NCBI GenBank assembly: GCA_026122225.1
Contig: JANEZZ010002887.1
Span: 186,001-250,000, forward strand
Origin: Heloderma charlesbogerti
Taxonomy: Eukaryota > Chordata > Lepidosauria > Squamata > Helodermatidae
Length of the DNA stretch: 64,000 nucleotides
Direction: 5' to 3'
This document shows positions 13,025 to 25,500 of this stretch, in pieces (within the stretch, counting starts at the first letter, position 1; the number at the start of each line of letters is the position of its first letter). The position numbers and the translations under genes were made by a program. Below the pieces are notes generated by a model. The model searched no databases. It was given only the letters and a program-made list of their open reading frames with translations, and was not told where the DNA came from.

Positions 13025-13688
13025 GCGGCACTGAACCTTTTTCAGCCTGAGGGCTGAATTCCATAGCAGAGACGCCCTCGGGGCCCACATCCCAGTGGTG
13101 GGTGGGGCTGAAGACAAAAGAGGTGGAGCCGAAAACACAAAGAATACCAGCATATTGGAGCGTAAAGCTCTTACTGACAGTAATTCAGCCGGGGGTGCAG
13201 AACCTCTTTCAGCCCATGGGTCAAATTCCATTTTGCAGACGCTCTCGGTGGAACACATTCCAATGGTGGGTGGGGCCAAAGGCAAACAGGGTGGGGCCAA
13301 ATATAAAAAATACGAGCCTATTTTAGTTTAGAGCTCTCACTGCTGGTAATTAAGCTCTAGGAGAGGTATTTCGAATGTTTCAAATGAGAAATAAACTGTG
13401 CAAAAATGGGAAGACTGATGGTTGGGGAGAAAGGGGTGGGGCCAAGGAAAAGTGGGGCCTTCTGGGGAACCCCAGAGGGCCAGATCTGACCCTTGAGCCT
13501 GACATTCTGCACTCTGAATTAAGCCTTAGAAAAGAAATTTCAATCTTATAGAATTGGGGGGGGGGTGGCCCTGCACTGAAGCCAGAACACTGCCAAACAA
13601 TTGGTGCTTGGGGGAAAGGGGGTGGGGCCAGGGGAAGGGGGCTTGACCATCTGGGGGAGCCCAGAGAGCTGGTTTGGTACTTCGGGTA
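13025..13688. repeat. Diverged interspersed repeats, two related units
   Basis: GAACCT(T/C)TTTCAGCC..GGG and GGTGGGTGGGGC motifs recur at 13030-13120 and 13200-13300, and again in related form at 37352-37680 and 42840-43000. The family was not identified. The second unit is split by the L1 insertion that follows. Confidence 0.45.
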
Positions 13689-13698
13689 GGCCAGATTT

Positions 13699-14233
13699 TT
13701 TTAATCTATGTTTTATTGTAAGTTAAAGCAAAAAACAAGAACAAAAAATTAAAAAGAGAAAAAACCCACTAGTATAATTACATGCTTTAAAGGTCTCTGT
13801 TTCAATTATTACAACATTATATAAAAGAAAGAAAAATAGATTATGCATAAGCTTCAATAAAAGCTGACCAAATATCCGTACATAGGTCCATTCGTGAGTG
13901 GCACCTATATACCACTCCTTTGAAAGTTGCTAGTTGTTAGGTCTTCAATCCATTGCATTAAAAGAGGTGAACATTTATCTTTCCAGTATTGTACTATCAG
14001 TCTTTTGGTGGGCAAAAGGGCACAAACACAAAACCCCCATTTATACTGACCATGCGTTAATTTCCAAGATGCAGGTAAATACTTTAAAAGAACATGTACA
14101 TCAGTAAATATTAAAGACTGTTCCAATACAAAGTTTATCCATATGATAACTTCCTCCCAAAAGGAGGCAACTATTGGGTATCTCCAAAACATATAATTAA
14201 AAGAAGCATTAACTATATTACACTTCTAAGGTG
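13699..14233 (-). mobile_element. L1-type LINE, 5'-truncated
   Basis: The minus-strand frame at 13905-14192 (WRYPIVASFWEEV, LLPTKRLIVQYWKDK, MQWIEDL) matches the C-terminal layout of L1 ORF2. The T-rich low-coordinate end is the reversed poly(A) tail. A 10-bp duplication GGCCAGATTT flanks it (13689-13698 and 14234-14243) inside an older repeat. Confidence 0.8.
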
Positions 14234-14768
14234 GGCCAGATTTGCTCCCCAGCCCTGAGGTTCTGCACCCGAGGTTTATACAGTTCCCACCTCCCAATTT
14301 ATTTATGCTTAGGAGGAAGGGTAGTGTAAGTCTCTACATTAGGTCCTTCAACACTACAGTGTCAGAAGAACCTTTCCTGTGATGACTACACCTCTTTTTA
14401 GAGCAGTACAGGCCACTTGAATGCCTGCAAGTATTTGGCTTTTGGACCTTTACAAAATTATGTCATTGGCCTACAAGGAGTAGCCATAGCATGATAGCAC
14501 AATACTGAGGAACAAGCTTTGCATCTATAAACATTCCAGGTTGAGTCACTGGCTTCTCCATGTAAGGATCCCAGATAGCAGTTCTTGGAAAGATATCTGC
14601 CTAAGACCCTAGAGAAAGAGGTGCTGCAGCTGAGTAGTGCAAGATGGGTCACTGGTCTGCCAGTAAAAGACAGCTTCATGTGTTCATTTTTTAAGAGTTA
14701 TATTTGCTAAGTTATAGCTGCATAGTTTCAATGTGTAACTGGTGCAAGGCAAGCACTATAGAAGGAAA

Positions 14769-14788
14769 ACACACACACACACACACAC
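14769..14788. repeat. (AC)10 microsatellite
   Basis: AC dinucleotide run. Confidence 0.9.
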
Positions 14789-14925
14789 TGCTACTTCAGA
14801 AGCAAACAGTGTTGTATTGGGAGTTCATCACTCCTGGAAAAGCAGTTTCTGATAAAAAAAGCTTGAGTACAGACATTACAGTTGCACTGTTCAGACAAAG
14901 GAAGACTTACTACTGATGAAGAAGG

Positions 14926-14976
14926 AGGAAGGAAGGAAGGAAGGAAGGAAGGAAGGAAGGAAGGAAGGAAGGAAGG
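14926..14976. repeat. (GGAA)n microsatellite
   Basis: About 12 GGAA units. GGAA runs can bind ETS factors, but nothing here shows a function. Confidence 0.95.
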
Positions 14977-15330
14977 CAGGCCTGAGATCTGATTCTGCAT
15001 CAAAGAGTAGTTACAAGAAGAAACTAGTGGAGGAAGAAAACAAAATCCTTTTTGTCTATCAGCCCTAGGGTTGCCAGGTCTGGAACATCCCAGGCCCTGA
15101 GATTTCAGGGCCAAACCTGAGACCTAGGGACAGCCCCTGGTGATGTCACAGGGGGTCACTGGAGGTGGACCCAAGGGCACCTATTTTTCTATACACAAGC
15201 CTTTTGCTACACAGTTCAATCCACCAACACCCCTCCCAAACATTTCTCCCAGACATTTCTCCAGAACTGATGGCTTCAATGAAGCTGCAACAGCATATAA
15301 GTCCACATAACTCAGTAATGTCTACACAAG

Positions 15331-15464
15331 CCTTCTGCAACCTGGTACCCTCCAGATGTTTTGGATTATAAATCCCAGCATTTCTGACCGTTGGTGATGC
15401 TGGCTGGGGCAGATGGGGGCTGAAGTCCAGAAAATCTGGAGGGCACCAAGTTGGACAAGGCCGG
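15331..15464. mobile_element. Palindromic MITE (CCAGATGTTTTGG family)
   Basis: Starts CAACCTGGTACCCTCCAGATG and ends with the inverted CATCTGGAGGGCACCAAGTTGG pattern (here slightly diverged). Other copies: 20530-20662, 35011-35142, 46626-46715, 48493-48626, 49139-49258 and a partial at 63136-63201. Non-coding. Confidence 0.7.
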
Positions 15465-15477
15465 TTGGCACCAACTG

Positions 15478-15597
15478 GAAACAGTTCTCCAGGGTTTCAG
15501 ACCAGAGTCTTTCCTAGTCACAGCTGGAGATGCCAGAAATTGAACCTGGGACCTGTTGCATGCAAATCATGTGCTTCACCACTGAGCTACAGCCCGC
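15478..15597 (-). mobile_element. tRNA-derived SINE
   Basis: The minus strand reads GGCTGTAGCTCAGTGGTGAAG (box A) and GGTCCCAGGTTCAATTTC (box B), a tRNA-like RNA polymerase III head followed by a non-tRNA body. Treated as a SINE, not a tRNA gene, because the anticodon arm does not fold correctly by eye and the body continues. A body fragment of the same family lies at about 23700-23845. Confidence 0.75.
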
Positions 15598-16160
15598 TTG
15601 CCGAGCTAAAAGGCAGTACATGGTGATTAGAAACTGTAGCTTCCACATGCGGAAAGTATTTTTTTCATGAACATAATGCTCCAGGCAGGGCTGCCCAGGG
15701 GAGGGGGGCTCAGGCAATTTGGATCAGGCACTTGCAAAGCAAGAGGCTCCCCTGCCTCAGCTCTTGAGCATGCTGTTGGCCTCAGCCCTGCCTCATTGCT
15801 CACCAGAGCCCCACATATGAATGCGTCTTGGCAGGGGGCAGCAGCTGTCCCCCAACATCACATCTGCCCTAGACTCCATAATCCCCTAGTCTTGGAGTTG
15901 GTTCCAAGACTAGAAAACATTAATGAATTAATCAACCATCTAATAGAATGTGTGGGACACATTCTTCAAGAATGGTGTGAAATAGCATATTCGAAATTAA
16001 GGCTGCAATGCATGGTTTGTCAATTTACAAAGTGAATTACTAACTTCATTGTGACTTTTGATCTGATCTCAAGCTGTTACTTAAACAGCTTTGCTGCCAA
16101 CAAAATGCTGAGAGGTTCACATGAGGCTGTTATTCTCAATGAGCTGCCTCAAGTGCAAGA

Positions 16161-16577
16161 ATGCCAACCTTAGATGACATTTTAGAGCATATTGGGGAGT
16201 TTGACTTGTACCAGAAAAGGGCATTTTTTGTCCTGTGTTTGCTCTCTGCTGCCTTCACACCCATCTATGTTGGTATTGTCTTCCTAGGTTTTACGCCAGA
16301 ACACCACTGCCAGAGTCCTGGAGCTGCCGAACTAAGAGAGAGATGCGGCTGGAGTTTTGAAGAGGAACTGAATTACACACGTCCCAAGAGAGAGACTCAT
16401 GGGGGTGCTTTCACTAGTCAGTGCAAGACATATGATGTGGAGTGGAACGTAAGTGAGCTGAGCTGCACAAATCCAATAGACTTTTTCACTGCTGACAGGA
16501 ACAAAAGCAGCATTCCCCTCACTGCATGCCAAGATGGTTGGCTTTATGATTTCCCAGGATCATCCATTGCGAGTGAG
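16161..16577 (+). CDS. SLC22A2: SLC22A2 exon 1 (coding part)
   Basis: Encodes residues 1-139: the cytosolic N-terminus, TM1 and most of the large extracellular loop. The ATG is in a favourable context (AAGAATGC). The exon ends SSIASE and is followed by the donor GTAAGA, leaving phase 0. The reading frame continues about 80 bases into the intron before a stop, which is only read-through. Confidence 0.95.
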
Positions 16578-19500
16578 GTAAGAATGATTATAGAAATTAT
16601 TCGCTTTTTGCTAACAGGCAATACTGTTGTGCATGTGCACCCCACATTCAAGTGGTGAGACATTTCAGGGGTTCCAGCAGTTACTCAGGATTGTTTCTTT
16701 AGAAGGAGGTGACTGGAGACTTGTGGCATTTCAGTGATAGAAGGTATATTTACACATATATACAGGCTGCGCGTAAGGCCAGGGGCTGCAGCATTAATGC
16801 TTCAACAGATTCTTGTTCCCCATCAGATGTCTAAGGAAAGCCATAGTCCCACAGGCTTTTCTACAGAAAGCAAAGTCATCTCTCCACCTCCATTCCAGTT
16901 CCAGTTCCAGTTCCACTACCAGTACCAGCACAGACTGACTATTACTCACACTGCTTGCTTCTATTCAGACCTCTGAATTACCACTTTCCTTGGGGAGGTG
17001 GGGAGAAAGATAAGGCTCCTTCCGGGACAGTCCACCTATGGCCAACTAATCTCCATAACAGTACGTAATCTCCCCAGCCTAAACTTGCCCAACCAGTTGG
17101 AACCATTCTAAGAATCTCTTTCACTGCCAGACTCATAGATTTGTGGGGATTCTTGAGAGATCATACATATTAACACCAAACCCATAACAATACCAACATA
17201 AAGAGATAAACCCCAGGGCGGCCCTACCATTAGGCAGAGCAAAGTGGCTGCCTCAGGTGACAGATGCTGAGGGACAGGAAGCAGCAGCAAGATGCTGAAG
17301 GAGAAAGTTGCCTGCCCAGCACCAGCTACACTAGCCTGCTGCCCTCAGGTGCAATAGAAGATGCTGTGCTCTCACCAGAATTGGAGTTAAGATTCAACTG
17401 CCAGTTTGGTCAGCTTCTGTACATGGAATGGGGATGGGGCACCATCTTGCCCTTCACCTCAGGAAGCAAAATATTTGGGGTCAGCTCTGGCTAAACCATA
17501 AACTTTCTGAAAGTCTACCTGGAGGACCAATCCACCTGTATGTTCCGGCCTGGCAGGTGAGATAAGCAGTAGAGACCCTTCTCCACATGTGATGACCTGC
17601 AGAGGTTAGGCAAACAGTTACGATGAGAAGGACTTCTCTACATTTGTATCTCAGTTCTGGAAGTCCCTCCTAAAGCAGATCCAATTGACAGCTTTGGTGT
17701 TACCCTTTAGGCATCAAGCAATGTCTTTCTTTCTTGTTCACTGAGCTTTTGGCAGGTAATTTCATTTGATTTGTTGTGAGTAGTTCCCATCCTCACCCTG
17801 TATTTATTTATTTTATTTGTACCCCATCTTTCGATCAAAAATGGCACTCAAGCCTGCTTACAGAATCAATTAAAATGGATTTTAAAACCCTGTAGTGGTG
17901 GTTTTTAACATGCTATTAATATTGTGTTGGATCCAGATTTCGCTGAACTTAGGCTCCATTGAAATCAGCGTGAAAAGTGAATTATGACTTCTTAGGTCCC
18001 ATTGATCTAAATACAATTTAATTAGTCTTGATCCAACCCATTTTTTTTAACTGCAACTCTTAGGATGGCTTTTTGCTTCTCATTCAGGAGCAATCTTATA
18101 GCCCCTATACAGACTCTGGGGGGGCGTAGGATAATTCGGACATCACTCCAACCTCCCCACCCCTTCCCCTGGCAGCCAGCATGGACAGGCGACCTTGGAG
18201 AGGAGAGAAAGAGGGCATGCCAGGGGGAGGGGAGGGGACTGGGGAGGCCAGCTTACACCATATCCCCAGGCCTTCCCAGCCTCTTTCCTGCCACTCCACA
18301 GCGCCCCAGCTAGACAGCGAAAAACCCCATCTAGCTGAAATGCAGAGTGGGAGGGGCGCCCAGGCAAAGATCCCCTCTGCAGCTCTTCTGCTTTGCATTG
18401 GATGGCTGTAAGCCTCCATGTTCAGATGCTTACCGCCATCCTGATAGGATTGTGCCCTTAGTTATGTAATTATATACCATACTGTGTGCAATTATATGCA
18501 GCAGCTCACACCACCTTGGATACCAACAATGGCATAAAGGTGGTATATGAATGTTTTAAATTAATAAGTAGAGCTCCTACTCAAAACATCTCCAGTACTT
18601 AAGAATGAGAAATAATGCTTACATTGGGAAGTGTTCAGTTATGTTCAGATAGAGCAGATGTCAGAAACTGATATGAGAAAAATGGCAACACTCTTTAGAA
18701 GCAAATAAAACTGAGAGATGTTCCCGGAAGGATTTGGAATTGCATGACAATGGGTTGAATCCAGACTTAGCCGTGTTCCAAGTAGGTGTATTGAACTATC
18801 AATTAACTCCAAAGGAAAAGAAACAAGCATTTTTTTTCTAATATCTTTTCAAACTATGGAAGAAAACAGTCTTTGGGGAGATAATAGAAGGAATGGGATA
18901 CATTTTCATGTATTTTCTTTAACTGGGATGTTATCTTTTTAGTTTAACCTGGTGTGTGAGGACGCCTGGAAATTGGACCTGTTTCAGTCATGTGTGAACG
19001 TGGGATTTTTTGTTGGTTCCATAAGCATTGGATATATGGCAGACAGGTGGGTCAGATTTTATGCTTTCGGGTGGGGTATTTATGATTTCTTTATTAGGAA
19101 TAAAGCCCAGAATGGAATGCGGTTTTGCTAGGAAAATAGTCCATCCAACTGAATTTTGATGAGACCACTGGATATTGATTTGCACTAGTAACTGACCTCA
19201 GCTATGGAGCTGAGAATTGGCCACCCTTCCATTTTGTCTGGTGGTGTTCCATGGAACTTCAGCACTTCTGTGCTCTCACTATTATAGCTGGCTTAATTAA
19301 GGATCAGCATGTCCACTGAGGGTGCTTCTAGATGAGGCCTTTATCATGCCATCATCCTACCTCATTCATGAAATTCTACAGATAGTCTAGATGTTGTCTT
19401 CCTTTAGTAACCCTCCCCCATTTTCCCACCACTTCTTCCATCTTTTCTTTTATGGAAGAACATTCCCATGAACTAACTGCAACACTGCCCCCTTCCAGTA

Positions 19501-22500
19501 ACTTGCAGACGAGGTTGCAATATTCCCAACACATTCAACCAACTGTTGAAAAGCAGGTGAACTGTGTTGCACTCTGATAATCAGAAGTCATAGGCTTGTT
19601 ATATCGAAGAAGCAGTATATTTAAAATGTGCTGGGATTGCAGATGGTCCAAAGAAGCAGTTTTAGATATTTTGTAGAACATTTTACTTTGTTCTATAAGA
19701 TTAATGGATGAAGACATGATTTTTTTATATATAAAAAGATGAATTCCTTTAATGAATTAAAACAAACATTTTTGGTTTTGTTTAGTAATAATGTAGCTTA
19801 CCTTTTAGTTGTGATGTTCTCCCTTCCTTCTGTTTGTATACTAATGATCGGTGTTGTTGATCTCTGCAGGTTTGGCCGTAAACTATGCCTGTTAATTACC
19901 ATCCTTATAAATTCCATCTCAGGTGTTCTCTTGGCTTTTTCACCTAGCTACACATGGGCTGTGGTCTTCCGCTTGATACAAGGACTGGTCAGCAAAGGGG
20001 GCTGGTTAACAGGCTACATCTTGAGTAAGGCTCTTTACAGTTGCATCTTCTGGGAATTAAACGAGTGAATTAAAAGATCCAATAGCTTTATCTTAACTCA
20101 ATTTAGTATGATAGTTATAAGTCCTGACAAGGAACCTAAGAAAGGATGAATGAACCCTAAAGTACAACCCTACAAATGCCTACTCAGAGGCAAGCCTCAC
20201 TGAGTTCAACAGGGCTTACTCCCAGGCCCTTACTCCCAGGCATATAGGGCTGCAGCCTTAGTTGATTGATCAGTGGGATAAAATGTAAAGGGGGGCGGGG
20301 TAAGTTAATAGAACAGTTTTTAAAGGCCATTCTGGTTCTACTGTCTCAGTGAAATAGGAATTGAAAAACAACATATTAATATTTCAGTCTAACAATGAGT
20401 GGTAGTTTTATTCAGTTATACATTGTCTTATACCTCCTTTAACATCTCAGGAAGGTACCAATGTTCAGGTTTTGGTGATATGCACATTTATTTAGATGTA
20501 AGAATCAATAACAATGATGGCTAAAAGAGGAGTGGGCAACTTGTGGTCCTCAAGATGTTTTGGCCTACAACGTCCATCGTCCCTCACTATTGGCTATGCT
20601 GGCTGGGCTCATGGGAGTTGTAGGTCAAAACAGCGGGAGGGCCACAAGTTGCCCACCTTGGGCTAAAAGGCAAATGAATAATCAGGTAGAGATCATTGAC
20701 AGCCCTAGTTTTAATTTATTAATGAAATACCTTCTGGTGATGAACCTGAATGCAAAATTAAATGTTGAATTTCACAGAGATATTCTACAATTGTTTCACT
20801 CAAGGCAGCTAGCTTCAAGAGATATGCTGCATCAGATACCTTCTTCTGCCCATTCTGTTTATTTATTTAATGGAATTTTTAAGTAAGTGTGCATAGGATT
20901 GCAAGCTTAGAATATTTTCAACCTCTCTGGGTTGTGCAGGATCATTAAAAAGACGGGAATGAAGTTTTCAATAAAGTTTTCCCATCTTTTTAAAGTCACA
21001 GAATTTGTTGGCTTGAGTTACCGAAGAACGGTTGGCATCGTTTACCAAGTCGCCTTCACTGTTGGGCTCCTTGTACTTGCTGCTATTGCTTATGCAATCC
21101 CTCACTGGAGATGGCTACAACTTGCTGTTACATTGCCAAACTTCTTCTTCTTGCTGTATTACTGGTAAGACCTCCATTACAGCCCCCAAAAGAAAACAGA
21201 ACGATATAAGTAAAATACTGGCATCAAAAAGCAAAGTCAACTGCACAATGATAAAAGAGGGAATAGCTTATTTTTCTAGGAAGAATGCACCCATTACCTT
21301 CAACCTTTATCCAGATGCCCAATCTGAATTTAACACTAGAAGCTGTTGGTGTACTTTAAATACATCAAATTATGTCAAAAGAGAAAGAACAATTAGACAT
21401 CGGACAACATTAACCTACAGTGAGGGCTCTTTCACACTGAGCTTTTATCCTGTGATTGAGATTGCTCCTTCATGGAAGTTTGTGGGCTATTTACATGACA
21501 CAGTGATCATTCCAGGCGTCTCCTGCACTAAATGCCCTTTGTTCCATTTTTAAATAGTTAGCAGATAATGAGCTCTCAAATTATCCTGTTGCGTTCTACT
21601 TGAGTTTCCTCCGTGAAAAGAGGAAAAGCAGCAAGAAGAGGAGTGAGATCAATGAAAGATAATGGAAGACTCAGATATGGGGAGAAGGAGGGGCAAAAGA
21701 AGCACATGAAAAAGGGGGTCACTGTGATCTTGCATTTAAAATAGAAGCAGAAGGACCCGTCGTAAATGCAGGATTTTAGGCTGGTGTAGAGATGCCCTAT
21801 GGGCTTAGGAAGTCACGTTCTAACCATTTTACAGTGCAAAAGAGACAGGGAATGGGATACTTGACATTTCAAATGTAATGTCTCAACCAGCTCAGGCCAA
21901 CTCCCTACTTTTATTTCCATATAACCCTACCTTTGTTTCCCATGACTATTATACAATGGATGCATTTTGCCATCATCTAATGATGCCCAATTTCTTGGTG
22001 TTACAGGTGTCTTCCAGAATCCCCAAGGTGGTTGATAGCCCAGCGGGAAAGTAACAAAGCCCTGAAAATCATTAAACGGATTGCCAAGGGAAACCATAAG
22101 AAGCTACCACCTTCAATGGAGGTAACCAGACCAATTAAAGAGCTACAATCCCCCTGCTCAAAAACGTCTTTGTATATTTACTCAATCAATATATAGACCA
22201 TTTGACTATGACCCAGTTTGTATGTCATGGCAGCAAATTGTGAGTTAATTAACCCACGATTTGCAGGGGCACGTGGAGCATGCAAGCTGCATGGGAACCC
22301 TCTATTCAAACCTACAATTCCTTGATGGGTTAACTCTGGGTTGTCCTCCCCTTCCTTCCCCCTCTCTCTGAGCATCTCTACACCAGCCTAAAATCCTGCA
22401 TTTAAAACAGGGCTTTCTGCTTCTGTTTTAAAGGCAGGATCACAACAACTCCCTTTTTTACTCACTTCCTTTCCCCCCTCCCCTTCCCCCCTCCTTCTCC

Positions 22501-25500
22501 CCATATCTGAGTCTTCCATTATCTTTCATTGATCTCATTCCTCTTCTTGAGGCTTTTCCTCTTTTCATGGAAGGAACTCAAGTAGAATGCAACAGGGTAA
22601 TTTGAGAGCTCATTATCTGCGATCTATTTAAAAACAGAACAAAGGGCCTTTGAGGTTCATGGTGTCATGTAAAAAGCCCACAAACTTCCATGAAGGAGCA
22701 ATCTCAATCGCAGGATAAAAGCTCCGCGTGAAGAAAGCCTGTATCTCTTTTGCTGGGAACACATGCGTTTGCTCTCCAACTCCTACCAGTCTAATGGAAC
22801 AGACTGTTCGTAGGTTGTTCATTCAAACTGCAAACAGCTTGCACGCTCTGCATGTCTCTGCAGATTATGGGTTAATTAACCCACAATTTGTGGCCGTGAC
22901 ATGCAAATTGGCCCTCTGTTGAAAGACATCTTGAAGTGGTTTACAACATAAAAAAAATTAAAATACAAAACAGCCACATTTAAAATATTTTAAAACAAAC
23001 AATACAAAACATCTTAGTAAAACGTTTGAAGTTTAAAAAACCATCCTCAGTTAAAATGTTTAATATCAGAGAACTAACGATCAGTGAACTGGGCAGCACA
23101 AACAGAAAGGGAAGGGTTGGGTGAAAATGTCGGTGCTTAACTGGTGCCTAAAACATGCCATGGCACCTCCCACATACCACGGGGGAGGGCATTCCGCAAA
23201 GTTGGTGCCACCGTGGAGAAGGCCTGCTTCCAGGCTGCCATCAGATGGCAATCTACAGTTTGCCATACAACCAGAAAGGCCTCCTCAGATTATCTTAGTG
23301 ACTGAGTGAGTCTATATCGGGAAAGGCGATCTGCCGGGTAACCTGGTCCCAAGGTGTTCAGAGTTCAGATAGGCCAGCAACAAAACCTTGAACTTGGCTC
23401 GACTGCTAATGGCAACTAGCGCAGTTGCTTCAGCATGTAATACACGTGTAATACGTGCATGGCCAGGCTTCCAAGTCTTCCTAGCATTCTGCACCAGCTG
23501 CAGCTTCCCTGTCAAGCACAAAGGTAGTACATTTCAGGAATCTAAACGTGAGGCTTCCAGTGCATGGACTACACTGGCCGTACAACGGCACGGCTGACTG
23601 GGGAATGCTGGGAGTTGCACATAAACATGCACAGGACTACACCCTTATCAGACAACCTAAATAAGTACACAGGGAAAACATAAGACGATGTCTTACAGCA
23701 AGCCAGGCTATTGGTCCATCTAGACCAGGATTGTCTATACAGACTGGCAGACTCTTTCCAGGGTTTGAGACAAGAGCTTTTCACAGCCTTACCTGGAAGC
23801 TGGGACCTTTTCTATGTGAAGCAGGTGCTCTGCCATCTCCTGTGCTGAGGGAGGTGTTAATATCTCTGGGAGGGTGCAGCTTTGGAGGAATATCCCCTTG
23901 TTGCTACTATTAAGATAAAAAAAAAGGTAAAGGTGTCCCCAACCAGTCGTGTCCGACTCTAGGGTGTGGTGCTCATCTCCATTTCAGCCTCAGCTGTGTT
24001 TTCTTTTAAAATAAATAGTTTAATTCATATGAAGCTTTTCCTGTTCTTAGTGGTAGCCAGAGAACACCACTGCATCTCTATTACAACAAAAAGAAGACTT
24101 CCCCAAATATTTTTTGGAATTTCCCCCAGAAATTATTTTTTTGGAGGGAAACATTTCCAAAAGCCATACTGTGGATTTTAAGAATGCACACACACAGGCC
24201 TCCTCCGCCTTGGAGCCCCTGTCCCAAGCTGTGTGGGAAGTATATGCACACACTTCTCTCTAATGTGGCAAGCAGAGTGGTTTTGTTTTTTTAATCACTT
24301 GGGGCTGCCTTTAAGGCCGGAATCCCCTTGTTGAATGTTCAGCATGGAATCCTTTTTTAAGAAGTTAAAATTCATGTAATTTGAGGAGAGGGGGCTGGAT
24401 TCAATTCCCCACCCCATTCCCCCTTGGACAGGATTTTAACTTTAAACACACACGCACGCACACACACACACACACACACACACAAATGCATTCAATTAAT
24501 TCACACACTTTCCATTGGATTGAGGCACAAGTGTTCAAATGCTTGTCACTGTCATCCCTGTACCTTTGCAGACATCACTTTACTTTAATCGAACAGAAAA
24601 TTGCTTGCACATTTTTCCTTACATGGCTAAAAGTGATGGAACCAGCGGTCTACTTTTGATTATTGAGTGAAAGCAGAAAATTCAGGGAAGGGGACTGGAG
24701 TATTTGTGAGAGGGTCAAACACATGCACAGACTTATTTACATCCATGAGCCATTAGGGCACATGTATTTTCAACTAGGGTGCACCGCTTTGGCCCAAAAG
24801 CCCAAACACCGAGTTGAAGCAGGGTGCCTCAGGCCGCTTTAGGTTGCCTCTGAGTCAAGGTGGAAGGCGCACAAAGCAGCCCAAAGTGGATCTGGTTGCT
24901 CTGAAATGCAATCCAGAGGCCCAGCCACCACATGGCTGCCACTGCTGCCACTAGCCCCCAGCTCCTTACCTGGTCCTCTGGACGCATGCCAGCAGCCATC
25001 TTGTTCCGGGGAATGGGGGGAGCCATTTAAAAAATGACCTAGGAGCTTGTTGCAGCAGCAGCTCCCCTGGAAGCTGTGGTGGCAGCCTGCCCTCATTGCA
25101 AGCTGCCACCTCTGGTTTCACGCAAGCCTTCATGGGCTCCTCACAAGCAAGGAACCCGTGAAGGCTTGAGCAGAGGCAGGAGTCGGCCTCCAGCTGGGCG
25201 CCCTCCCCTTCTTCCAAGGAAGGGCAAGAGTGCAGTTGGAGGGTGACTCCTGCCCTCGTGCCTGTTGGCAGTTGGCTGGCTGTGATGGGCAGTGGTTTCC
25301 CTGGCAGCGTTGGCAGCACCTTCCCTAGCGGCTCCCGCTGCAGGGCCAGCAGCGGCTCCCCTGGCGGCACCAGCGGCAGGGGCGGCTCCCCTGGCGGCGG
25401 TGCCTCCCCTCCCCAGAACAAGGGCCCAGGTAAGGAGTTGGGGGGGGGGAATAGGGTTTGGATATCTAAATCCTGCTTCGGCTTCGTAGGCTGAGGTGGG

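Noticed and set aside
13905..14192. 95-residue minus-strand gene
   Set aside because: Matches the C-terminal layout of L1 ORF2 and is flanked by a poly(T) tract and a target duplication.
15478..15597. tRNA gene on the minus strand
   Set aside because: Box A and B are present but the sequence continues as a SINE body and no intact cloverleaf is seen.
21002..21164. Alternative SLC22A2 exon 4 start at the second AG (CACAG)
   Set aside because: It stays in frame but removes the conserved ITE of ITEFVG; the upstream AG gives the family length of 169 bp.
21032..21553. 173-residue plus-strand frame
   Set aside because: Out of frame with SLC22A2 exon 4 at its start and within an inverted-repeat element at its end.
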